Source: Heterotrichella gracilis
Lineage: Eukaryota > Sar > Xanthophyceae > Tribonematales > Xanthonemataceae
Length of the DNA stretch: 64,000 nt
Assembly (NCBI GenBank): GCA_032358255.1
Contig: JAULBX010032146.1
Location: forward strand, 99,277 to 163,276
Direction: 5' to 3'
Within the stretch, counting starts at the first letter, position 1. Each line of letters begins with the position of its first letter. Shown piece after piece: positions 1 through 14,745 of this stretch. Position numbers and translations under genes: made by a program. Below the pieces are notes generated by a model, which searched no databases, was not told the DNA's origin, and saw only the letters and a program-made list of their open reading frames with translations.

Positions 1-3277
<3,277 letters not shown>

Positions 3278-4177
3278 AGGAAACCACGAAGCGCAAGCGC
3301 AAACCAAGCAAAACTATAGCACCATGTTCTACCGTATCACCTGGCTGAGTTATGCTTTGGTAAAGCAGACGCGAGAAAGGTGTGGGCTGGTGTGGGAGAG
3401 GTGAGGTGAGTTGCGACTGTGTCCTCTTGCCACAGGGGTGATGGGGATAGCGTAGAGAACAAGGAGGCTTGTTCAACAGATAAAATGGGGTATCAGTTGC
3501 GAGCTGTTCCTGTTAAAAGAACGTTGCGCAAGCTCGAGTTTTTGCACCCTGGCAGGCACAAAGAGTTTCATCACCCCCAGAAAAACCATTCTTCCCAACA
3601 CGATCTGCAGGGATTCAAAATTTGTGGCTGTATCGGTTGCGAAAATAACGCAAACGCAAAAATTGGGGCACAAAACAGGGCGGTGGGTTGCTTCTCTGCG
3701 CAAACATATGAAGAGGCTACCATTCTGCGTTGCTATCTGCTGTGCTATGTTAGCAGGGCGTCTAGAGTGGGCATCTCAGACAATGCCTTTGCACTGACAG
3801 GGGCCCAAAGGTAAGGACGCTTGGCGAGCCGCGCCCAGGTTACGAGCTTGCAAGCTGAGCGCACGTTGACAGCGTCGGTGCTTCTGTTGTGGAGTGCCAC
3901 TTTGACCTTGTTGCTGCCTCATACATGGGGTGTGCAACGTGCACCCCGTTTGACTAGGATCGGAGAGCAGGACACACCTTGAGCGTCTCAACTTGCTCTC
4001 CTGTTCTGTGCTGTGCTACCCGAAATCAGAACACTCTGCTGTGTAAAAGTTGGGAGAGTGCACCTCCCAAGGACTGTGTGCACCTTGGCAGTCCCTCTAC
4101 ACGGGAGGGAACCCTGTTCTGGCACTTCACTGTGTGCCCCATCTTATGCTGTTGCACAGTGCAGGTCAGCAGGAGTT
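3278..4177. other. Divergent intergenic region
   Basis: About 900 bp between the start codons of DDX41 (leftward) and the 250-residue protein (rightward). It presumably carries both promoters and 5' UTRs. I see no convincing coding exon, TATA box or repeat; the open frames here have no recognisable composition. Confidence 0.5.
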
Positions 4178-5390
4178 ATGGCACAACCCTCCGTTGCCGT
4201 GCCTGACAGCGTAGAGCTGGCGGATGAGGACGACCCTTGCTTGGACGCCGCTGTGGCCAAAACCAGGTGGGTGGCCACCCACTACCAAGAGTGCCCATGG
4301 AAGAGGGTACACACACCGGGCGTTCTCTCACTCACTTTGTCACGTTCTCAACAAGTTTGCAGTTTAAAATACTTATTTTCCGTGCAGGCAAGCAGTCCAC
4401 CTGGACCAGCACCACATGCGCACAGCAGAGGACTGGCTGGAGCCTTCCCTGGCAACAGCAGAGGGTACTGAGCAGGTACAATCCCACAGCCCCGCCTCCC
4501 TTGTTGCCCACTGCTCTAACCTCCTTTCTGCTGCAGCCACACAGCAGCAGCACCTGTAGCTGACTTGTTGTTGCCTCTTCAGGTGTATGGCCTGCTCCAC
4601 CAATATATCCAGAACGACAAGTTTGTGGAAAGTCTCAACTCGTTCCGGGTATCCTCCACAACCACAAACACCACAGCAACTGCGCACCACCACCACTGCA
4701 CCGTAACCTCAGACGTCTGGGAGTATGAGGAGGTCTTAGCTGAACACGCCAAGCCTGAGCTTCACCCAACAGCCCCACAGTTGACTCCGGTGATAGAGGA
4801 GGTGCACGCACACACTGCAGCACCTGCCACAGCCTCTCCACCCGAGGACGACCAGTTTGTGTTGGTGGAGAAAGAAGACATCATCGAGGCAATGGGCACC
4901 TTCATCGCTGCTTACCTGGCAACACTGCCTGAGGCTCAGAACATGGACCCCAAAGAGCTGCAGAGGGCACTGGCAGAGTCCCTCAAGGTGGGTTACAATT
5001 TGCCAGTCAAGTACTGGTGTAGGCTGTAGGCTGTAGGACAAGGCAGGCTTGATACAGGCGACACAGGGCTTGAGGTTGTTGTGCGTGGTTGCAGGAGCTG
5101 CGCAAGGGGCCTGTGAGGAAGCTGTACGACTGGAGCAAGTACTGTTACCGCGCTGCTGCTTTCTCATACACAGGTACACCCACCAGCCTGCTCTTTGTCT
5201 GTGCGCTTAACCCTGCTGATTGGTAAGCCTGGAATGATGTCTTGTTGCAAATCTTGCCCCAGTGGCTTTGTGACCAACTCCCACGGTTGTTGCTGCAGTG
5301 TTCACCATGTTTGACAACCCTTGGCTGGTCAAGGCGATCCTGCGAGGCATGCTCACCTTCACACGGATAGTGGTCAAGATCCTGCTTTGA
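4178..5390 (+). CDS. Conserved-looking protein of unknown function, 250 aa
   Basis: Five exons, 4178-4266, 4388-4475, 4583-4987, 5095-5173 and 5299-5390, join without frame error and end in TGA. I do not recognise a named family. The N-terminal third is acidic, and the middle is a Thr/His/Pro-rich, probably disordered stretch. The last 90 residues look folded: an amphipathic segment (EAMGTFIAAYLATLPEAQ), a charged stretch with PKELQRALAESLKELRKGP, an aromatic patch (KLYDWSKYCYRAA) and a hydrophobic, basic C-terminus (NPWLVKAILRGML). That end resembles, from memory only, uncharacterised plant proteins of similar length. It could be a peripheral or tail-anchored membrane protein. The first intron donor was placed at 4267 (CCAG/GTGGGT) because a later donor gives an early stop. 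Confidence 0.72.
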
Positions 5391-6456
5391 CGCGGCAGAC
5401 CCCACAGTAGCGGCGTGGATGTTTGTGCAAAAGCAGGGCAAACTGTATTTTATTATGTAGCGGTAGAGGTCTGGCATACTATGCCCAGATATATTCTGCC
5501 CATTTTTATGAGCTGCTATTGAAGCCCTTGCCCACGTGTTGGCAAATGCATTTGCTCGCTATCACATGTCTCGTGCTGCAGCACTTTGTGGATTTCAAGT
5601 CTTCAATAGTTGCATCCTCTCGGCGCACTGTTTTGTGGTAGCCACCCAGTTGTACATTACCCAGTTTACCAAGCATACCCTGTTCAAGGGGGTATTAGTC
5701 ACGCAGCAGCTGTAGGCGCAACTGAGGGACCCTACCACCTTCCTGGTTGTAGCAGTTTAAACAGTGAATTGCTGCTGCAAAGTGTATGATAGACACAAAA
5801 TATACACAGCATTACATTGGTGTTTGCAGATCATGCGGTCATCAACATCACTTTTCCTGTGATGTTGATCAGAAACATACATACACACGTAGTAACCACA
5901 CACTTGCCTTTGAAAGCAGCGCCTGCAGCGCTCTGTAGTATATCATACACAGTGTTGCTGGCTCAGGAATTAATTAATTACAGTTAGAAAGAAAGAAACT
6001 GTAACAGCCTGTAGCAATGGACGCCTTGACACAGGTCAACTGCTATTCACTTGACGACAACTAAACCTGGCTCAGCCAGACAGCGTGGGCATTGAATGGG
6101 GATGCCAATGCTAAGCTAGCTTGAAGCATTTTTTCATACTGAGAAAGGACTACCGCGCAGTAAATCAAGACAAATCATGGACATCCTATTTATGAAACGC
6201 TGCAAACGTTTATTATTATATTGCTGGTAGTATCACCACAATGATTGACGATAAATCACTGACCTGCACTTTCAGCAATTTCTATCATATGTATTAGCAG
6301 CGCTGCCAGCTGTTGAACCACTAAAATTGTCCATACTATGGCAATTGTTATGCCGCCCGTAGTAGTCCTTCACTGAAAACTGGGTCTTCTTTGCACTTTG
6401 AAACAAATTTTCCAATGCCCAGACTGCTGGGCACAAATGCTTGCCTCAGGCATGAT
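5391..6456. other. Intergenic region between convergent genes
   Basis: About 1.07 kb holding the 3' flanks of the 250-residue gene (+) and the TPR-like gene (-). Fairly AT-rich, no coding signal. It contains an 11-bp stem-loop at 5841-5869. Confidence 0.5.
5841..5869. repeat. Inverted repeat, 11-bp stem, 7-nt loop
   Basis: ATCAACATCAC, loop TTTTCCT, then GTGATGTTGAT; the arms are perfectly complementary. It lies about 450 bp past the stop of the 250-residue gene. No function can be assigned. Confidence 0.6.
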
Positions 6457-9400
6457 TCAACGCATGCACAGCAGCCTGACCACGCGCTTGTTCATCTCGA
6501 TGTCCGGACCAGCAGCACTGTACACCTCCTGCAGACGCTTTTGAAGTCCATCCTTGCCAAGCACTGGCAAATCCAGCGCGCTGCGCACCGCCTGAAGAGC
6601 CCCACCACCACCGCACTGCGAATGCTCACACAGTGCCGCCAACAGCCCCTCCAGAGCCCTGTACTCTATCACCTGGACGCCTACTGTGCGCGCATGGCAC
6701 AGGGCCTGGCGCAGCAACTCCACCGCCTGCCGCGCCCGACCCGCTTGCACACCGCCAGCCCTGTTGTCATTCTTCCTGAGCCACTGCTGATGGAGGATGG
6801 TCAGCCCAGCCGCTGCCAGTGCTGCTTCCAGCCTTGGCAAATCCCGAGTGGCGTCATTGGGTGCCTGGGGCTGAGAGCCCCCACTGTCCGCTCCTTCCAG
6901 GTGTGCTGCATGCTGGAAGAAGACCAGGGCCGCTGCCAGGTTGCCCTCCTGAGCAGCCACTACTCCGCGCCAGTACCTGCAGGTGGGGACACTGCATTAG
7001 TTGGATTCAAAGCAACCCTAATGCCAGCAACGATTGGACAGTTGAGTTGATTGTTTGTACAAGGAGGTGGTCTTGGCAAACGCAAGGGTGCCAGCAACTG
7101 TGAGCGGCTTTTTTGGGAAAGCAGAGAGAGGTGCAGCCTGGCACTGTATCGTCTGCTTAGGATCCCTGCTGACAACCCTTCACAAGGGTTCTGATCACTC
7201 ACTCAACATCCGCTCGCATATCCCCACTGCCCACTCCCGCTCCGGCCACCAGATTTAGTACTGCCTCCAGCTGCACCGCCGCCCTCTCTGTCGCCCCCAC
7301 ATACAGATCCAACTGCAGCTGCATCGGTTCCAAGGAGATCACCTCAGCAAGCGGCACATCAGGGACTGTGTGGAACTCAAACGCCCTCCAGGACTCCAGG
7401 CTTGCCGCAACACTGGCCATGTCGGCAGGCAGTGCAGACCATGTGTCCCGCTGACAGGCAGGGTCATTGGTCAACTCCCCCAGCAGCTTCTGGCAGGCAG
7501 CATCTGTGGATGCCAGCTGGCGTGCCATGCAGCCCTTTGACGAGTGGCGGTGATGCCCTTCGTAGGAGTTTCTGATACCGGCAGCACGCTTGGCGGCGGC
7601 GTACTCCTCCCAAAACACTGGGCTGTCTGGCGAAATCTCCTGTGCACTCTCAACCGCCAAAACGCCAGTATCACCGCCAGAGCTGGCGCTGTCATTGCTG
7701 TCAGCTAGGGCGCCATGCGGGTAGGATGTGGCGCCCTTGCTACCCCCATTGCCATTCTTAGCTTGCTGAGGGCTCCTTTCTGGCTGTGGTTCGATGTTCT
7801 GGTTACACAGTGTAGCACCAACATGTTCGCCTGGTGGCCACGTCGGCACATGCATCTGCAGATGCTGCCTGCCAAGGTCAAGCTGTTCTTGTGCCTGCTT
7901 AAGCAACCCCAAGCACAAGCAGATTGCAGCAAGCCTGGTGCGGCCAGCCACCACCTGCACATGGCACAAGATACATTCAGTCAAATTGGCACACCTGAGT
8001 AGTATATACACCTTGATGTGGGAGGGCCCATGCAGGCCAGTGCCGGCACAATCACAATAATTATGCAATTAGCATGTTGCCAATTCAAGCACCATTGACA
8101 TGTTATCCCTAAAGCCTTGGACAGTGGGTGGTTTGCTGCAAACACCAAGCTGTTTAATTTTTTATTGCAATAGCAATCAAAACTGTGCATGTACTGTTGC
8201 AGTATCAGGTCAATGGCAGTTGCTTTGATGCATGGCGTGTGAGGCTTAAAGACTGGTGCCAATGCCGCATGCGCAGTGAGGGATGAGTGAAATGTTGCCC
8301 TCGCGTTTCCTGGCTCCCCTCACCCACAACGACAGATGCGCACCTTGTCCAGCAAATCCCCGTAGTCCTCCAGTATGCCCATCACCTGTTGATAGCACTC
8401 CCTTGCCTGCTCAAATTTGCCCAGATCCATGTACAGGTTTTTCAAGGGATTCCAGCGCATTAGACCTTTCCAGGACCGGGTTGCAATACTGCATCTGCAG
8501 GTTCTCCACCTTGCGCTGCACCACCCGTTCCAGATCCTCCTCCAAGGAGTGCCATGAAGTGGAGATGACTCCGGTCAAACCCTAGACGACAAGTCAAATA
8601 TACTCTTATCAGCAGGGCAGCAAAGGGTGGTATTACAACCCCAAATGCAGAACTGTTATCAAAAGGATTGGTGAGATGGGAAGCAATGGCCCGACACCAT
8701 GCGTACAGTGGCAGGTTTGTGTTACATACCATTGCTGCCATAGCACCCGGCCCACCACGACACAGCACCTCGATTGAGATGCCTGCCAGTATAATTTCCT
8801 CACACATGCACTGGCGTTGGTGATTTGCCTCGTCATCCCTGGCCATGCACTGCATCAGCGCGCGGAGGGCGGTGGGGTAGTCACCATGACGACAGCAACA
8901 TTCCACCTGAACAGGCAAGGGGTAGTATCACATGATCGCACAGTAGAGGCATGCTTTCAAGGACGTGAGCTGCATTAACATGTCAAGTTGTCCCCTGTAC
9001 CGCAATGTTACTTCAATATAAGCATGCTTGCACTGATCCCTATGCCATAATCCCACTCACTACTACCTGCCTTTGGTGTTCGTATACTGCAATGCTGACA
9101 TTGTCTGACTGAGAATCGTACCAAGTTGTAACTCACAGCATTCATTAGTGACAAATGAATGAACACAATCAATTACATTCATGGCATCAAACATTTTGCA
9201 GGGGATAGCATGGTTGTCCGAGGCGGTTTCGCTTACGCAAAAATTGATGGGTTTGCTTGCACTAGGGTCATGCTCACCATCAACACATTGGTGTTCCGTA
9301 AGGTTTCCAAAACTTTCTGCCTGTCTGACTCATTGCTCGGCTCAAGATCATTGTAGAGGGTCGAGAGAAAGCCTGTGGCACACATACACATCACACAGGC

Positions 9401-10660
9401 ATGCAAACAAGACAATAGATAAACCTACTTGCGGATGCTTTTGCTAGAATTGTTGCGGCTATCTGCTTAGTAAGGCTTACTAAGCAGATAGCCCTGGTGA
9501 ACGACCAGTCAAGCTGCCACGGTATTGCTAACGCACTTTTGCGCTGCCCAATGCGCTGCTTAGCAGCAGAAGTCAACAATGGGTTTGTACAACTAATGCC
9601 TTGGTCGAAAATGCACAGCCCTCCACAATCCGCCCCAATGGCTGTAATCAGGTCAGTGTTGTCAGCCTGCCCTGGCCAGAACCCCTCCTCACAAGCATGA
9701 GCGTGTGCAGTAGGTTTTGAGCAAGCACTCACCTGTTGCCTGTGCCAACAAACCGCTTGCCACACCATCCAGGCCAAGCATGTGGCACAGCTGTGCAAGG
9801 CCTTCGATGTTGTTAGTGTACTCCATCACCCACGCTACGCTACCCTCTGGATGGTCTCCAGGGTCACGACATGCAAGCTGTGATGGGGAGGTCAAGCCCA
9901 GCATGGCCAGGGCTGTGGGCTGGAGTGCGGTGGCAGCCTGGTAAGAGGGAGAAGGAGTGGCAGGGCAGGGGTCAACGGGGCTGGCAGCAAAAGAATGCAG
10001 CACTTTTGAGTCCAAAAGGGTTGCCATGGTGAATCCATTGCAAGTGTGTTGTGCTAGGATTTTATATGACAAGTGTCTGCAGTATGTCAGCTGCTGACAA
10101 GCGCCAACTGGGTCACCAAAGTATGACCAACTCACTTGGCAAAATCACCCTTACCATGAGAACCATGTGCCCTGGAACTACGTCCCTCCTGTTGCAGTGT
10201 GCATTAAACTTTGAAATCCTAATATAAACCCTACCTGCTGCATCTTGTCATCAGGGATGACCAATTCCCTCCCCTCCTGCAGCGCCGCCAGCTAGAACAG
10301 TGCACACGTCAGGGCAGCCCAGCGCTCACTACCCGCTGGCCATACATCCCGCGCGGCACGCACATACCCCTTCATTAGGGTTTCATTGCCTCCCGGCACA
10401 GCCCGCTGCAGGGTGTCTGCTGCAATGTGTGCATCAGATGTGGAGGCAGATTTGAGGAGAGATGCTACTTGTGCCGCAATGTTGGCAATGTGATTGATCG
10501 GCTTGGTGGCAGCGGGGGACCCATCAGGGGACACGTGGAAGGCCTCTACTCCAAAGTCCCGGGCCACCAGAATGATGCCAACTAACTTTGATGGGAGTCA
10601 GGCGGCAATAGCACTATTCATAGCTCCCAGTGCCTGATGAAGGAGACCTTCAAAACCCAA
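6457..10660 (-). pseudogene. TPR-like alpha-solenoid protein gene, apparently inactivated
   Basis: Exons on the minus strand: 10660-10235, 10090-9733, 9372-9278, 8906-8730, 8581-8344, 7954-7203 and 6976-6457 (TGA). Junction phases all agree, and the translation is helical and TPR-like, for example NLYMDLGKFEQARECYQQV and YWRGVVAAQEGNLAAAL. Three lesions interrupt it. In exon 10660-10235, TGA at 10598-10600 and TAG at 10292-10294 fall within one coding-like frame; each is one C-to-T change from Arg (CGA) or Gln (CAG). Exon 8581-8344 is 238 nt although both flanks are phase 0, and the reading shifts by one base near 8440-8450 (ALESL in one frame, KNLYMD in the next). I found no start codon or upstream exon. 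The family is not recognised; cohesin loader SCC4, APC5 or separase-like proteins were considered without a match. A recent pseudogene is most likely; sequencing error is the alternative. Confidence 0.7.
9457..9493. repeat. Perfect 37-bp palindrome (18-bp arms, 1-nt centre)
   Basis: GGCTATCTGCTTAGTAAG, a central G, then CTTACTAAGCAGATAGCC. The arms are exactly complementary over 18 bp. It sits in the intron between exons 9733 and 9372 of the TPR-like gene. It could be the hairpin end of a small transposon or a recent fold-back. Confidence 0.9.
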
Positions 10661-11293
10661 CTGCAAAAGGTGCACAATGCTATGGGTCGGGCCATAGAGG
10701 TGCACAAGCGTGCTGTCCGATTACAAAGCATGCTTTGAATGCCGAGGCGGGTCTTTGTGCCTTGCTGACACTTTTGGAAGTTCCAACCACAGCAAGGCGT
10801 TCCAATCCAACAACGACTCTTGTAAGTTACAAGAAAATAACATTCAATTATCCATATACTATTGACAGGAGCATATATTGGCAGTCACCCCTGCTGATCT
10901 ATACCAGGCAAAAGGGTACTTGGTTTGCAAAACATACGGGAAACAAATAGAGACAATAGCGGCGTCTGCAAGCCACTAGAGGGGGGTTTGAACATCAACA
11001 CACAAAACATAAGGGCCATTCTTTGACTGTCTGGAAAACAGTGTAATCGTCTACGTCGTCATGCGTTCAAATTCAGTCTTGTACTGCTCAACTTGAGTCA
11101 AAGTTAACAAGTCGCACTTGCCTGGGCCCTTCGACACAAACGCATTCCCAGCTGCATATAAAATGTTTAAAGTACAAGGTCTTCTTCTCTGAGCCACTTC
11201 ATTGGCCACTGTCCACATGCGTTGTTTGCTAGTATGAAAAATCACTTTCCTATTTTGCAGTCCTAAATGGTCAACCCTACTCAAGTCAAAGCT
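10661..11293. other. Intergenic region
   Basis: About 630 bp between the TPR-like gene and the ELIP-like gene. One open frame on the minus strand (11051-11284) continues in the frame of the ELIP-like gene after its TAA, but its composition is not protein-like. Nothing else is seen. Confidence 0.45.
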
Positions 11294-12300
11294 TTACACG
11301 TCCTCTGTTGCAGGCCCAGTCAGCAGCAGCATGGCCACAAAAGCTGAGCCAATCTCCAGCTCAGAAAGGGCTTCCACACCAGTCTCAATGTTCAGCAGCG
11401 CCAGGGCACCTTCCCCAGTCACAGCCTCCGCTGCGAAGATGGTGGCCAGTCCCAAGAACGCCATCCTTCCCAGGATGTTGCGTGTCTTCTCCACCCAAGG
11501 TGTGCTGGAGCTGCGGACCTGGTTCCAGATGCTGGTGCGGCTGGGGTACAGGCCTGCCATCAGCAGGACAGCGATGGCCACCAGCAAGACTGGGTGTGAC
11601 TCGTGCAGGGGCACGCCTGTCTGGCCAAAGTTCAACCGCTCCACAGCTGATTGTCCTGTGAGCCTTTCACCCAGCAGCACAGCCTGCAACACCAGTAATT
11701 GCTCTGTAAGGAAACAACAGCGTGGGAGCAGGTGAGATCCCTATTGGACACAGCTGCACAAGGTTGCTGAAAAGCAGGGCTTAAAAGGCAAGCCCTGGCT
11801 GTACTGGCAACAAAGCAGGTCACCATCAGCACACCAACTTCAGCCTCCAACTAGTGAAGACAATGCCAATATTCAAATACCAAGGACAGGTTCCTGGCAA
11901 CTAGATAGGCATCACCTACCCCGGTGAACAGCAGGGCCAGCCGCTGCCAGAACTTCTCCACTTCTTCCGGCGAGCTTGAGTCCTTGACGGCGCAGAACTT
12001 GACCGTCTGAGTCAGGTACACCTTGTCTGCTGGCATCGCAGCTGACTCGTTGAGGGACAGGTCTGGGTCATTGCGGGCTGACTCGATACCCGCATTGCTC
12101 AATGTGCTGCGGGGATCGCTCGTGCTTGCACCCTGGTAGTGCTGTGGCACCAGCCCGTTCAGGTTTGAACCCTCCTGGGCCGGGATGGCAGCGCTGCGAA
12201 CAAGGATTTGCCGCCGCGCTGGACGGCACACTGGGCGGGCATAATATCTCGTGCATTGCACGCTGTGGAGCTGGCGGAGGAGCTGCGTGTTGGCATTCAT
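11294..12300 (-). CDS. ELIP-like / LHC-like (LIL) chlorophyll-binding-family protein
   Basis: Two exons: 12300 to about 11916, and 11703-11294 (TAA); roughly 264 residues. ATG at 12300 opens a Ser/Arg-rich, acid-poor N-terminus (MNANTQLLRQLHSVQCTR, then PVCRPARRQILVRSAA) typical of a plastid transit peptide. Three hydrophobic helices follow in ELIP order: helix I around EKFWQRLALLFTG and LQAVLLGERLTG, helix II HPVLLVAIAVLLMAGLYPS, helix III EKTRNILGRMAFLGL then AAEAVTG. Helices I and III keep the Glu...Arg pair of the LHC motif (E-x4-5-R-x-A-x3-G and E-x6-GR-x-A-x2-G). The usual Asn/His chlorophyll ligand position appears replaced. By family, it should sit in the thylakoid membrane in photoprotection or pigment storage. 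The donor may be at 11915 (GTAG/GTGATG) or four bases earlier with a different acceptor; both give almost the same protein. Confidence 0.78.
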
Positions 12301-13516
12301 GGCACCCCCTTGCTGCAGCTGCAAGCAGCAGCCGCTGTCTGTTTGGCAGTGGAGACGGAAAGGGCTCTGCAACGACAGCTGCCACTTGCGATAGTAGAGA
12401 CAGGTTTGCAGTTTGGGTCCACTTTATTGGAGGTTTGGCGGAGGCCACTTTCTGCACAGGAACGGTTGCAAGTGGAGGCAGCGACAAAACCCTGAATGCG
12501 AGCTAGCAAGTCAACAGCTTTGTCTACAGACGTTCCCTTGCCATGATCAAGTAGCATTCTTGCACGTTGTGTCTTCAAACCCAGGTGTCTGACATGGAGC
12601 CGAAGATGCGCCGGATCTGCCAGATCGGCGGCTAAAACCCTTAGTAGTTGGCTAGGGTTTTCCGAAAAGTGGACCTGGGGTTTTCAAAGGGTTCGGCCTC
12701 TGTCTGTCTGCCGGAGTTAAAGTTTGGGTGTGAAGATGCAGAGTGATACAACGTGGTTAGGTGAACGCCCAACTGTCCAGTCGCAGCACTGTGGTCGCAT
12801 CTCGACAGAGCGTCCGCACCGGTGAGTAGCGCCCAAGATCGACCGCATGCATGCACATCGCATTTTACACCTGGCCCCACCTGGCCCCGTCCAGAGGCGC
12901 TTCCAGGGTTTGGACCCTGCACCTGTGGCTAGTGTGTACGTGCGATCCTCGTGTATGGATGCTGCACGGGGACGGTTGCCGTCTTTGCAGGACGAGTGAT
13001 TGCGTTGTCGGTACCCTAGCTTGATGGCTTGTCTGTGAAGATTCCGCTCTTCTACGCGGACATCTGGTGCACGGTTTGGACTCCGGCAACAAAAAATTGC
13101 TTGCAGTCTGCAGTATAAGTGAACGACACTGCGCGTCAGCCTTAGCGACCACTAGTTCGCGCGTGTGTCCGCTGGAAGTGGTGCATGAAACACTCGCACA
13201 CGAACCACATCCCCACCAAGATACCACTGGGTGCACGTTTGATATATGCGCTGTTGGCCTTGCTTGTTACCTTACTTTAACTAGATGTCTGTGTCTCCGG
13301 GTCTGATTGCATTCGCTTCGCGAGTTGTTGCGCGGTGATTGACACCAGGGTAGTCATGAGGAATTCAAAATACGCCGTTGCCGGTCCCCTTGCATTAACG
13401 TGCTGCAACCTGTTTGCCAGCGCTGTACAGCCACTAATGACTGTACCTCCATACTGTATCGCCTTGTCACCGACTTTCGCTGTGCTAACACCCACCTGTG
13501 GCACAGATCACCCATC
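12301..13516. other. Divergent intergenic region
   Basis: About 1.2 kb between the start codons of the ELIP-like gene (-) and the CAP gene (+). It should contain both promoters and 5' UTRs. A telomere-like TAGGGTTTT fragment occurs near 12651. No exon with a frame fitting either gene was found. Confidence 0.45.
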
Positions 13517-14745
13517 ATGGCGTCGAGCTTGCAAGTGACTTTCGCACTCCTGCTGGCCGCCACCATCGCCACCCCGAGCTTGGTGATGGCAGGTAGGGTA
13601 CAATACGTTTTGTCAGATGCATCCGCATCAAGAACTGCAAATGCTATCTGCTTGCCTCGCGCCAGCTCCATGAAAATCCAGCTGGCCACGGGGATGCATA
13701 AACCTGACCCTGCTTCACATGCCTGCCAAGTGATCTGACTCATTGTCCTGTGTCCTGCGCAGCTATGTGCCCAGACTGGCAGAAAGTGCTCAACAGCCAC
13801 AACTCCGTACGGTCCAAACACAAGTAAGACGACCTTTGGGTACTTGTGGTTCCTAGCCCCTTGTTTGTCATGCACCTCTCCCCAGGCCTGGTGTAGTCAT
13901 TGGTAGTGCTTCCCTACCCATGGGGGCGCATTGCTAGCCCTCTGGATGTGCCTTGTGTGGTTTGCACGAAGTAAGAGTATATCAAATGCTTAACAGGGCA
14001 TCGGCTAGCCACATGCATGTGCGCCACATGCCACCATTCCACTTGCCACCGCCACGAGCCACTGACCAACAGGTTTCACACAACCGTTTAACCAAGCTAA
14101 GTATTCATATCCCTATACCTACAGACGTATGTGTTATTGCAGGGTGAAGAAACTGTCGTGGGATTGGAGCCTAGCGAACAAGGCCTCCTCCTGGGCGCAG
14201 CACCAGGTAAATAATGGCTGCAGGATGGAGCACTCGCGCACCCCTAATGTTGGCGAGAACCTGGCCATAAACCCCACCGCCTATCTCAAGAACAAGCTTC
14301 AGTGCAAGTTTGGGTTTGACATGTGGGCCAACGAGGGCAAGAAGTACAAGTTCTCTGCAACACCCGCAAACGACAACGACTTTATGCAAATTGGCCACTT
14401 TACACAGGTATGCATGGGGAAGTGATATGTCACACAAAATTTGCTAATAGTGTCTAGGGTGGGGTATTACATGCCATGTGGGTTAGGCTGTTTGACATGC
14501 CGGTTCTGTAAACAGTAAGAAACCACTGGGCAGGTGAGTTCAATAGAAAAACAAATTCAGAACATTGCTTGTGGCCATCTGTTGATTATATCTTGTGGTC
14601 CATGCAGGTTGTGTGGAAGAGTACCACCAAAGTGGGATGCGGTGTTGCCAAAAACAGCGGCTGCACCATCGTTGTCTGCAATTACTCCCCACCCGGAAAC
14701 GTGGTGACAAACTCGGGCTTCCGTGCCAACGTCAAGCGGCCATGA
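13517..14745 (+). CDS. Secreted CAP/PR-1 (SCP/TAPS) domain protein, 179 aa
   Basis: Four exons, 13517-13592, 13763-13823, 14143-14407 and 14608-14745, give 179 residues ending in TGA. Residues 1 to about 25 form a signal peptide (MASSLQVTFALLLAATIATP, cleavage likely after SLVMA). The rest is almost entirely a CAP domain. It shows the first cavity His region (LNSHNSVR), the GENLA Glu motif, CAP signature 1 (GHFTQVVWKST) and CAP signature 2 (VVCNYSPPGNVV). Conserved Cys residues suit the three disulphides of PR-1 proteins. The protein should be exported to the cell surface or wall. In this family, roles include sterol or lipid binding and defence; nothing here shows which applies. There is no C-terminal extension, so it is a minimal PR-1-like form. 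Confidence 0.93.

Noticed and set aside
11051-11284. Minus-strand ORF in frame after the ELIP-like stop codon
   Set aside because: Composition is not protein-like and the ELIP fold is complete before it.
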